A program made the position numbers and the translations under genes. DNA of 12,288 bases from an uncultured Clostridia bacterium. GTDB taxonomy: Bacteria > Bacillota > Clostridia > TANB77 > CAG-508. The notes under the pieces were generated by a model. That model saw only the letters and a list, made by a program, of their open reading frames with translations. It was not told where the DNA came from and made no database searches. Position 1 is the stretch's first letter. Each line of letters starts with the position of its first letter. The stretch is taken from assembly GCA_947626705.1 (NCBI GenBank), contig CANQTJ010000041.1, forward strand, positions 1 to 12,288. The letters run 5' to 3'. Shown one piece after another: positions 1-4,929 of this stretch.

Positions 1-93
1 ATAATACATATTTTCGGTAAAAGTTGGGATAAACCTGTCGCTGATACAAAAGAAATAGATTCAGAGTATGAAAGATTTTTAAATAAAATTTAA
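1..93 (+). CDS. 3' end of an unrecognised gene (partial)
   Basis: An open frame enters from the left edge and ends in TAA at 91-93, giving 30 C-terminal residues (…FGKSWDKPVADTKEIDSEYE…). I do not recognise a family from this tail. It is convergent with the broken cotJC at 193-390 and separated from it by a long inverted repeat. Since cotJC loses its expected continuation just to the right, this gene may belong to foreign DNA inserted in cotJC; that is inference. The tail could also be a chance frame, although its charged, non-repetitive composition looks coding. Confidence 0.45.
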   Translation: MIHIFGKSWDKPVADTKEIDSEYERFLNKI

Positions 94-101
94 TATTTAC
101 A

Positions 102-179
102 GTCAATAGCTAAAATTGTAATTTTGTTAGTTGTTAAGGCTATACCAATTACAAATAACTTATGTCTTTAGCTATTGAC
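102..179. repeat. Inverted repeat between convergent genes (possible bidirectional terminator)
   Basis: GTCAATAGCTAAA at 102-114 is matched by its exact reverse complement at 167-179, giving a 13-bp stem around 52 nt. A second pair, TTGTAATT (116-123) and AATTACAA (147-154), is nested inside. It lies between the stop of the left-edge gene and the stop of the cotJC fragment, so transcript termination is the simplest role. There is no strong T-run and the loop is long, so the end of a small mobile element is an alternative. No clear target duplication is visible. Confidence 0.5.
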
Positions 180-192
180 AACATAATGGCGC

Positions 193-390
193 TCATTCTT
201 CTGTACCTATATCATTTAATATAGCTTTTGATTTTTGGTCTGGCATACCAAATTTTTGAGATAAATATCTTAAAGAAGCAGCTAACTCTCCATCTGGTCC
301 CCCATATTGAGAAATTATAACCTTTGCAAGTTTTGGATCTTTACATTTAATATTAATTGGATATTCTAACATTTTATCATAAGTCCACAT
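193..390 (-). CDS. cotJC: CotJC spore coat protein, N-terminal 65 residues only (interrupted or truncated)
   Basis: CotJC is a spore-coat protein of the manganese-catalase fold and normally has roughly 190 residues. The text MWTYDKMLEYPINI…, LAKVIISQYGGPDGELAASL and RYLSQKFGMPD…DIGTEE is unmistakable. Glu35 (in GGPDGE) and Glu65 (in TEE) match the first two metal ligands of the family. The reading frame then stops directly after Glu65, before the His of the EExxH motif, and no continuation is visible down to the window edge. I choose the ATG at 390-388 over an in-frame ATG at 411 because AAGGAGG (400-406) lies 9 nt upstream. The start overlaps the native cotJB stop as TAATG, indicating translational coupling. 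As it stands the product cannot be active. It is either a pseudogene or a gene split by a second insertion. Confidence 0.88.
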   Translation of the reverse strand: MWTYDKMLEYPINIKCKDPKLAKVIISQYGGPDGELAASLRYLSQKFGMPDQKSKAILNDIGTEE

Positions 391-416
391 TAGTTCATTC
401 CTCCTTCCCAAGGCCA
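390..416 (-). other. cotJB: Detached 3' end of cotJB
   Basis: Read leftwards from 416, the codons are TGG CCT TGG GAA GGA GGA ATG AAC TAA, that is WPWEGGMN and stop. PWPWEG is the usual CotJB C-terminus, and the stop overlaps the cotJC ATG at 390 as TAATG. No start codon or upstream open frame serves this piece: stops occur within about 25 nt upstream. It is the displaced end of the cotJB whose 5' part lies at 4088-4432. Joining 4091 directly to 416 keeps the frame and gives a 122-residue CotJB. Confidence 0.88.
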
Positions 417-433
417 GGTTTCGTTTTATTTGG
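415..433. other. Left attachment site (core CA plus arm)
   Basis: The core CA (415-416) is followed by GGTTTCGTTTTATTTGG (417-433). To its left is native cotJB/cotJC sequence. The arm is the reverse complement of the one at 4072-4088 with a single mismatch. Large serine integrases cut at a central dinucleotide flanked by imperfectly symmetric arms, and this fits that pattern. Confidence 0.8.
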
Positions 434-541
434 AAGAACTATTTTTTTATACAATTTTTCTACAATGGCTATAAATTGAGATTCAATAGATATTTTGAAA
501 TATATGTAATATGATAAAAATAAATAAAAATTAAAAAAAGA

Positions 542-570
542 TTGTTTGAAGTTTAAAGATATGATACAAT
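542..570 (+). promoter_or_regulatory. Sigma-A-type promoter of the histidine phosphatase gene
   Basis: TTGTTT (542-547), a 17-nt spacer and TACAAT (565-570) with an extended TG two bases before the -10. It lies 26 nt upstream of the ATG at 597, leaving room for the AAGGTGGG ribosome site. Confidence 0.6.
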
Positions 571-596
571 AGTAGCAAATTTAAGGTGGGATAAAG

Positions 597-1133
597 ATGA
601 AATTATATGTAATTAGACATGGATTAACTAAGTGCAATGTTGAAAACAAGTATAATGGAAGATATGATGAAGATATTATTGAAGAAGGAATACAGCAAGC
701 AATAAAAGCAAGCCACATTGTAAAAGACTTAGATATTGATTTAATTATTTGTTCTCCAATGAAAAGAACAAAACATACTATGAAATTAGTAAATGTAAAT
801 AATATAGATGTAATATATGATGATAGATTAATGGAAAGAGATGCTGGAAAGCTTACACTAACTACAATAGATGAATATTATGACAATGAATATTATAATT
901 ATTATTCAACCAAACCAGTAGAAGGTCTTGAAACGCTACCAGAATTATTTACTAGAGTACATTCATTTTTAGATGAAATCAAACTTAAATATAGTAATAA
1001 AAATATATTATTAGTTACTCATGGTGCTGTTGCAAGAGCTATACAATTTTATTTTGAGCAGATGCCAAAAGATGGAATGCTATTAAAATGTAGCGGACAA
1101 AAAAACTGTGAAATTAAAGAATATGAAATTTAA
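597..1133 (+). CDS. Histidine phosphatase superfamily protein (phosphoglycerate-mutase-like)
   Basis: This 178-residue cytoplasmic protein belongs to the histidine phosphatase (branch 1) superfamily, which transfers phosphate through a phosphohistidine. The catalytic signature RHG is at residues 7-9 with His8 as nucleophile. SPMKRTKHT near 53-61, the acid position Glu80 (LMERDAG) and the second histidine His142 (LLVTHGAVARA) complete the pocket. The usual LTxxGxxQA segment is altered to IIEEGIQQA (27-35). At about 180 residues it resembles CobC/GpmB-like broad-specificity phosphatases, so the substrate cannot be named. The start follows AAGGTGGG. It is the first gene of the cotJB element, reading the same way as the recombinase, and is best seen as cargo. 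Confidence 0.88.
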   Translation: MKLYVIRHGLTKCNVENKYNGRYDEDIIEEGIQQAIKASHIVKDLDIDLIICSPMKRTKHTMKLVNVNNIDVIYDDRLMERDAGKLTLTTIDEYYDNEYYNYYSTKPVEGLETLPELFTRVHSFLDEIKLKYSNKNILLVTHGAVARAIQFYFEQMPKDGMLLKCSGQKNCEIKEYEI

Positions 1134-1239
1134 TGTAAAACTCTGATTCCACATACAAATATGCTAATTTATACATTGTATTCTTATAGTAAAATTCATC
1201 AAATTACTGATACAACAGAATATAAAAATAAATAAAAAC

Positions 1240-1270
1240 ATTTTTTTATATAAATTATTCTACGATAGTT
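1240..1270. repeat. Copy 2 of a diverged direct repeat (copy 1 at 441-470)
   Basis: Both copies read TTTTTTTATA, then a variable few bases, then TTCTACAATGGCTA (copy 1) or TTCTACGATAGTTA (copy 2). Copy 1 lies just inside the left element end. Copy 2 abuts the candidate promoter of the 52-residue ORF and recombinase. This could be a protein-binding site or chance similarity in AT-rich DNA. Confidence 0.35.
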
Positions 1271-1297
1271 AATATTTATTTTTTTCATTCATACACT
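1270..1297 (+). promoter_or_regulatory. Candidate sigma-E-like promoter upstream of the 52-residue ORF and recombinase
   Basis: TAATATT (1270-1276) fits the sigma-E -35 consensus KMATATT, and CATACACT (1290-1297) fits the -10 consensus CATACAMT. The spacer is 13 nt, one less than the usual 14-15. The predicted transcript start near 1304 falls almost on the GAGGTG ribosome site, so the leader would be very short. Mother-cell control of a recombinase would parallel spoIVCA of skin, but this is inferred from motif matches only. Confidence 0.38.
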
Positions 1298-1314
1298 TTT
1301 ATTGAGGTGATTAA

Positions 1315-1473
1315 ATGCAAAAAAACACATTACAAACAAAAGTAATAAATGTATACAATGAAAATAGCATAACAATTACAGAATTAGTTCAAGAATGGCT
1401 TAATGAAAATTATTTTTTTTGGAATTTAAACAATGATAAAATTGAAATGAAATATAATTGTGTAAATAAATAG
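1315..1473 (+). CDS. 52-residue hypothetical protein upstream of the recombinase (candidate directionality factor)
   Basis: ATG at 1315 follows GAGGTGATTAA, and the frame ends in TAG at 1471-1473. The product (MQKNTLQTKVINVYNENSIT…EWLNENYFFW…) is small, hydrophilic and Asn-rich, with an ITITELVQEWLNEN stretch that could form a helix. It has no family I recognise. It ends 34 nt before the recombinase start and is probably co-transcribed with it. Serine integrases need a small recombination directionality factor for excision; SprB of SP-beta has a similar size. That role is a positional inference only. Confidence 0.6.
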   Translation: MQKNTLQTKVINVYNENSITITELVQEWLNENYFFWNLNNDKIEMKYNCVNK

Positions 1474-1507
1474 TTATAGAAAATTTAAACTCTGGAAAGG
1501 AGAATAA

Positions 1508-3058
1508 ATGCAAGAGTTAATGTATAACTTTCCGCCTACTTATTTTAAAGTAGGAATTTACACAAGACTTTCAAGAGAAGATGAAAAAGACAAAGAATCT
1601 GAAAGTATTGATACACAAAAAAAGTTACTAATAAACTATATAAAAAGTCAAGGCTGGATCTTATTTAAAATATATGTAGATGATGGATTTACTGGTACAA
1701 ACTTTAATAGACCAGATTTTAAAAATTTAATTAATGACATTGAGCTTGGTAATGTAAATTTAGTAATTACAAAGGATTTGTCAAGGCTTGGTAGAGATTA
1801 CATTGAAACAGGTTATTATTTAGAAAAATACTTTCCATTAAAAAATGTACGATATATTGCTTTAAATGATGGAATAGACACATTTGACAATAATAACACT
1901 AGTAATGATATGACACCTTTTAAATCTGTTTTTAATGATATGTATGCAAAAGATATTTCAAAGAAAGTACGCTCTAGCTTACTTACAAAAGCATCTAGTG
2001 GACAAAATATTAAATCTTTTTTACCTTATGGCTATAAAAAAGATGAAAAAGACAAAAATATTATCTTAGTAGATTATGAAGTTTCGCCCATTATTCAAAA
2101 AATATTTGAAATGTATTATGCTGGAAATAATAAAACCGAAATATGCAGATACTTAAATACAAATAAAATATTAACACCTTTATCTTATAAAAGAAAAACT
2201 ACAAATTATTTTAATCCAAATAATAAAACAAATTTATGGAGTACTACTATGATTACTAAAATTCTCAGAGATAGAGTCTATATTGGTGATTTAGTACAGC
2301 ATAAATATAATAAGTTAAATTACAAAACAAAAAAAGTTATTAATGTTCCAGAACAACAACATATCATCATTGAAAACAATCACGAACCAATTGTTGATAG
2401 AAATATTTTTAATAGTGTTCAAATTATGCTTGATAAAAAATCAAATGAATGGAATTATACTACTTCTACTCCCCATTTACTTAAAGGTCTTGTATTTTGC
2501 AAAAAGTGTAAATCAAAAATTACATATAATAAAAACCATGGAAAATATTTTAGATGTGTATGTTCTTCTTATAAAAGAAATGGTAATAACTTTTGTTCAA
2601 ATATCCATTTAAGAGAAAATACATTAATTAATAGTGTAATTAGTAGTATAAAAGAAAATATTGCTAATTTTTTAAAATATGATGAGTTAGAATATATTTG
2701 TCCCAATTCTCGAAAAGATAGCAAAAAATTAGATTATTTAAATTCAAAAATAAATGAAAAAGATAAGTTAATTCAATCTCTTTATGAAGATAAAGTAAAA
2801 GGAATTATAACAGAAACTTTATTTATTAAACTTTCTACCCAATATGAAATTGATAAAAAAATTTTACTTAATCTAGTTCAAAAAGAAAAAGACATTAATA
2901 AATATACAATAAAAAAAGAAGATTTTATCAGTAATATTCAGAAATTGTTAGATTTCAATGACAATAATATAAACAGAAATTTACTTATAAAATTAATTGA
3001 CAAAATTGAAATAGATGATACTAATATTGAAATATATTATAAATTTAAAGCAATTTAA
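1508..3058 (+). CDS. Large serine recombinase of the cotJB element (SpoIVCA/integrase type)
   Basis: This 516-residue site-specific recombinase cuts and rejoins DNA through a serine-DNA link. The resolvase domain (about 14-155) starts VGIYTRLSREDE with catalytic Ser22 after Arg20. It continues with DLSRLGRDYIETGYYLE (90-106, Arg93 and Arg96), which is typical of active enzymes. A recombinase DNA-binding domain spans about 170-280 (FLPYGYKKD…, WSTTMITKILRDRVYIGDL). A zinc ribbon follows at about 328-365 (FCKKC, then FRCVC and FCSN). A Lys/Glu-rich coiled-coil region extends to the C-terminus. The length is normal for large serine integrases and nothing is missing. The ATG at 1508 follows GGAAAGGAG. 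It is the likely agent for integration into, and excision from, cotJB. The window alone cannot show whether it is expressed during sporulation. Confidence 0.95.
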   Translation: MQELMYNFPPTYFKVGIYTRLSREDEKDKESESIDTQKKLLINYIKSQGWILFKIYVDDGFTGTNFNRPDFKNLINDIELGNVNLVITKDLSRLGRDYIETGYYLEKYFPLKNVRYIALNDGIDTFDNNNTSNDMTPFKSVFNDMYAKDISKKVRSSLLTKASSGQNIKSFLPYGYKKDEKDKNIILVDYEVSPIIQKIFEMYYAGNNKTEICRYLNTNKILTPLSYKRKTTNYFNPNNKTNLWSTTMITKILRDRVYIGDLVQHKYNKLNYKTKKVINVPEQQHIIIENNHEPIVDRNIFNSVQIMLDKKSNEWNYTTSTPHLLKGLVFCKKCKSKITYNKNHGKYFRCVCSSYKRNGNNFCSNIHLRENTLINSVISSIKENIANFLKYDELEYICPNSRKDSKKLDYLNSKINEKDKLIQSLYEDKVKGIITETLFIKLSTQYEIDKKILLNLVQKEKDINKYTIKKEDFISNIQKLLDFNDNNINRNLLIKLIDKIEIDDTNIEIYYKFKAI

Positions 3059-3119
3059 ATTTATAATATATAGATTTTTAAAGTGAAATTATTAAATAAT
3101 TTACTAAATAAAATTTTAC

Positions 3120-3148
3120 TTGAATTTCAAGCAAAAATATGATAAAAT
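3120..3148 (+). promoter_or_regulatory. Promoter with overlapping palindrome, upstream of the small membrane protein
   Basis: TTGAAT (3120-3125), 17 nt and TAAAAT (3143-3148). The -35 lies inside CTTGAATTTCAAG (3119-3131), a 6+1+6 palindrome that could be an operator. The leader to the start at 3255 is about 100 nt. Confidence 0.55.
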
Positions 3149-3254
3149 ATACAAAATTTTATAATTATGCAACCTCCTATAAGAAACATCAAGGGAGTTT
3201 TAATATAGTAACTATTAACAATGCAAAATGAGGTCAATTGATAAGGAGGAAAAT

Positions 3255-3542
3255 ATGAATATGTTGGATTGGATTTTATTGATTTTAGGAATCATTTTTT
3301 TTATTTCTATGTGTGCTTATTTTATTATAATAGAAATAATATCCAGTGTATTTAAAAAACAAGGATTTGTAGGAAGTAAAGAAGATCTGTACAATGTTGT
3401 ATTTAAAAAATTTGATTTTGATTATTCAGTTACTTCAGGTACTGATAATAATGAAAATCAAGAAAATTTGATAAGTGATGCTATCAAACATATTGATACA
3501 GAATATAATCCGACAATAAAAGAAGTTGATTATTATGAATAA
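3255..3542 (+). CDS. Small single-pass membrane protein of unknown function
   Basis: The product has 95 residues. The N-terminus MNMLDWILLILGIIFF… is a hydrophobic membrane segment of about 25 residues, followed by Lys-Lys and a hydrophilic acidic tail (…NENQENLISDAIKHIDTEYN…). I choose the ATG at 3255 because AAGGAGG (3243-3249) lies 5 nt upstream; the in-frame ATG at 3228 has no ribosome site. A start at 3261 is also possible. The gene stands alone between its own promoter and a strong hairpin, inside the cotJB element. No family recognised. Confidence 0.72.
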   Translation: MNMLDWILLILGIIFFISMCAYFIIIEIISSVFKKQGFVGSKEDLYNVVFKKFDFDYSVTSGTDNNENQENLISDAIKHIDTEYNPTIKEVDYYE

Positions 3543-3564
3543 AATTTCTTTATCTTTTACAAAA

Positions 3565-3600
3565 CATAAAATGAGAGTTCAATATGACTCTCATTTTATG
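3565..3600 (+). terminator. Hairpin terminator after the small membrane protein gene
   Basis: CATAAAATGAGAGT (3565-3578) pairs perfectly with ACTCTCATTTTATG (3587-3600) around an 8-nt loop, 22 nt after the stop at 3542. The T-run is weak. Confidence 0.65.
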
Positions 3601-3642
3601 ATTATTATATTGAAATCCTTTATAAATTTAAAGTATTTTATA

Positions 3643-3671
3643 TTGTAAATTTATTTAAAACTTGCTATAAT
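3643..3671 (+). promoter_or_regulatory. Sigma-A-type promoter of the antitoxin-like gene
   Basis: TTGTAA (3643-3648), 17 nt, TATAAT (3666-3671) with an extended TG motif (TGC before the -10). It is 36 nt upstream of the ATG at 3708. Confidence 0.7.
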
Positions 3672-3707
3672 AAATACATAAATTTAAAAGAAAGGAGCTG
3701 ATTAATT

Positions 3708-4004
3708 ATGTCTGAAGCACAAATTCAAGCAATTAAAGATGTTATAAAAATGACACCAAGACTTAATTTAGAATGTCTAAATTCTATAAAAGTTTTAATG
3801 GAAAAAGCTATTGATTCTGAGCTGTTAAAGCTAGAACCTACTGTCATTTTAGAAAACATGGATATTACTGAAAAAGTAATGTATTTAGACTATTTAACAG
3901 AAAGCAAAGATACCAAAGAAAAAGAACTAAAAAATGCAGTATCTTTTGAAGAAATTTTAAAGAGAGAGGGGTTGACTTATGATGAACAGAGGACAAGTTT
4001 ATAA
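3708..4004 (+). CDS. 98-residue hypothetical protein, antitoxin-like
   Basis: A small, highly charged and probably all-helical protein (MSEAQIQAIKDVIKMTPRLN…), with no membrane segment or cysteine cluster. The start follows AAAGGAG. The C-terminal SFEEILKREGLTYDEQ resembles the tails of small antitoxins encoded just ahead of PemK/MazF toxins. A second reading frame overlapping its end begins MMNRGQVYK, which recalls the start of such a toxin (see 3979-4008). This is suggestive only; the family is not certain. It is the last gene before the right element end. Confidence 0.7.
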   Translation: MSEAQIQAIKDVIKMTPRLNLECLNSIKVLMEKAIDSELLKLEPTVILENMDITEKVMYLDYLTESKDTKEKELKNAVSFEEILKREGLTYDEQRTSL

Positions 4005-4008
4005 ATAA
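3979..4008 (+). pseudogene. Possible remnant of a PemK/MazF-type toxin gene start
   Basis: Preceded by GAGAGAGGGG, ATG ATG opens a 9-residue frame MMNRGQVYK ending in TAA. It overlaps the upstream gene by 26 nt in the manner of toxin-antitoxin pairs. PemK/MazF toxins commonly begin with a short R-G-x-(I/V)-Y segment. The rest of the gene is absent, possibly lost when the element end formed. A nine-residue match is weak evidence. Confidence 0.25.
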
Positions 4009-4027
4009 TATTTTAAAATCTATAAAA

Positions 4028-4064
4028 TTAAACTCTAAATCAAATTTTATTCAAAAGAGTTTAA
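4028..4064 (+). terminator. Weak hairpin near the right end of the element
   Basis: TTAAACTCT (4028-4036) pairs with AGAGTTTAA (4056-4064) around 19 nt, after the last element gene. It would stop element transcripts from running antisense into cotJB. There is no T-run. Confidence 0.4.
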
Positions 4065-4432
4065 ATTACTCCCAAACAAAACGAAACCCATGGTTCTTCA
4101 AGCCATCTCCACTTATTACATGGGAAATAAATAGATAAAGGACCATAAACTTTTTGATACTTATCTTTTAATTCTTTCAACTCTTTGCAATATCTTCTAT
4201 GAAGAGCTAAAGCTCTATCATCATCTGGATGAGTATCCAAATATAATGCTAATTCAATTATTGAAAAATTATAGCTTTTTATTTGTTGTAACATCTCTTC
4301 TTTAGTATCACAATTAATTGTATTTTCTTGTTGGCAACCGCAATCATTTGACATATTATACATATTATTGTTTAAATAATTTTCATTATTATTATCATTA
4401 CATCCACAATTTCTATTTTCATCTATTGACAT
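4061..4432 (-). CDS. cotJB: CotJB spore coat protein, split by the element after Trp115
   Basis: CotJB is a coat-associated protein encoded with CotJA and CotJC, acting in the mother cell at the spore surface. The conserved core is clear: IIELALYLDTHPDD (58-71), a basic helical stretch, then VYGPLSIYFPCNKWRWLEEPW ending at Trp115. The N-terminal 40 residues are Asn/Cys-rich (NCGCNDNNN…, DCGCQQ). The last eight residues, VSFCLGVI, are encoded by element DNA (4087-4064). The expected PWEGGMN is found at 413-393. The start at 4432 overlaps the cotJA end by 10 nt and has AAGGAGG inside cotJA. The repaired protein would have 122 residues. Confidence 0.92.
   Translation of the reverse strand: MSIDENRNCGCNDNNNENYLNNNMYNMSNDCGCQQENTINCDTKEEMLQQIKSYNFSIIELALYLDTHPDDDRALALHRRYCKELKELKDKYQKVYGPLSIYFPCNKWRWLEEPWVSFCLGVI
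4072..4090. other. Right attachment site (arm plus core CA)
   Basis: CCAAACAAAACGAAACC (4072-4088) ends at the core CA (4089-4090). Native cotJB codons resume to the right (TGGTTCTTC on the plus strand, encoding EEP on the minus strand). The minus-strand reading through the site adds VSFCLGVI and a stop to the truncated CotJB. Confidence 0.8.
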
Positions 4433-4791
4433 TTGTTACAGCCCTCCTTTATAGTATTTGTTGCTTCAATATATTCCATTTCTCTCATATCTTGACATGG
4501 CATATAAGGGCTTACTAATTCTGGATAAATTGTTCCCATTTTTAATCCAACACAAGGTTTAAAAATTTTATCCATATATTGATATGGAACATAACTTTGT
4601 GCTAACATTGGATTTTCTGGAAATACATTGTATTCTTCATCAAATCCACATTCACAACAATCTACATATTCATTATTATTACATGATGAATTTGTATTTT
4701 GATAAGAAGTTTCCATTACTTCTTCTAAATCGTTTGAATTATTTTGATAATTATTGTTCATACAAGAACATTTTCTACATCTTCCAAACAT
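4423..4791 (-). CDS. cotJA: CotJA spore coat-associated protein
   Basis: A 122-residue coat protein and first gene of the cotJ operon. The family signature PMLAQSYVPYQYMDKIF (61-77) is followed by the conserved GTIYPELVSPY region (86-96). The N-terminus is unusual in being Cys- and Asn-rich (MFGRCRKCSCMNNN…, DCCECGF), a feature shared with the CotJB N-terminus. I start it at the ATG 4791-4789 because AAGGAGG (4801-4807) lies 9 nt upstream; the longer frame to 4857 has no ribosome site and overlaps the pyk terminator. Its gene overlaps cotJB by 10 nt, so the two are co-translated. Confidence 0.9.
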   Translation of the reverse strand: MFGRCRKCSCMNNNYQNNSNDLEEVMETSYQNTNSSCNNNEYVDCCECGFDEEYNVFPENPMLAQSYVPYQYMDKIFKPCVGLKMGTIYPELVSPYMPCQDMREMEYIEATNTIKEGCNKCQ

Positions 4792-4810
4792 AATCTTTTT
4801 CCTCCTTTTA

Positions 4811-4844
4811 TTATAATTATATGTGTTTTTTCGACAAATGTTTC
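4811..4844 (-). promoter_or_regulatory. Candidate cotJ operon promoter
   Basis: On the minus strand CATATAAT (4816-4823) resembles a sigma-E -10, with GAAACATT (4837-4844) a poor -35. The same stretch can also be read as TTGTCG-N16-TATAAT for sigma-A. cotJ of B. subtilis is sigma-E controlled; the motif alone does not decide here. Confidence 0.35.
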
Positions 4845-4847
4845 CAT

Positions 4848-4887
4848 AAAAAAACAAAACAAGGTATTTTATCCCCTGCTTTGTTTT
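4848..4887 (-). terminator. Intrinsic terminator of pyk
   Basis: Minus-strand arms at 4887-4874 and 4864-4851 form a 14-bp stem with two G-U pairs around a 9-nt loop, followed by a run of T's. It lies about 40 nt after the pyk stop and insulates cotJA. Confidence 0.75.
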
Positions 4888-4929
4888 TACTATATTACTA
4901 ATATATTATTTCATATTATTAATATAAAA

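Larger units (their letters stand above)
415..4090. mobile_element. Skin-like intervening element inserted in cotJB, carrying a large serine recombinase
   Basis: The element separates the two parts of cotJB. Counted from one core CA (415-416) to the other (4089-4090) it is 3,674 bp. All five complete genes lie on the plus strand, opposite to cotJB: histidine phosphatase, 52-residue ORF, serine recombinase, small membrane protein and antitoxin-like protein. The ends are 17-bp inverted arms with one mismatch, each abutting CA, which is the geometry of a serine-integrase attP split by integration. Clean removal restores cotJB exactly. Developmentally excised elements of this kind are known in sigK (skin) and spsM (SP-beta) of Bacillus. 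Placement in cotJB, excision and its timing are inferred here. The absence of phage structural genes suggests a reduced element. Confidence 0.88.

Noticed and set aside
181..195. A simple one-base frameshift explaining the cotJC truncation
   Set aside because: None of the other frames after Glu65 gives a convincing CotJC continuation (the best reads MSAIMLSIAKDISYL and then stops).
391..411. Longer CotJC start at 411
   Set aside because: That ATG lies within the displaced cotJB end and the AAGGAGG site; the ATG at 390 has correct spacing and matches the family N-terminus.
1223..1250. Terminator after the histidine phosphatase gene
   Set aside because: The only hairpin is A/T-only and weak, so not annotated.
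2343..2612. An 89-codon ORF inside the recombinase gene
   Set aside because: Shifted frame of the recombinase, no ribosome site, low-complexity product.
415..4090. A complete prophage or conjugative element
   Set aside because: Only 3.7 kb long with no capsid, tail, relaxase or replication genes; a reduced recombinase element fits better.
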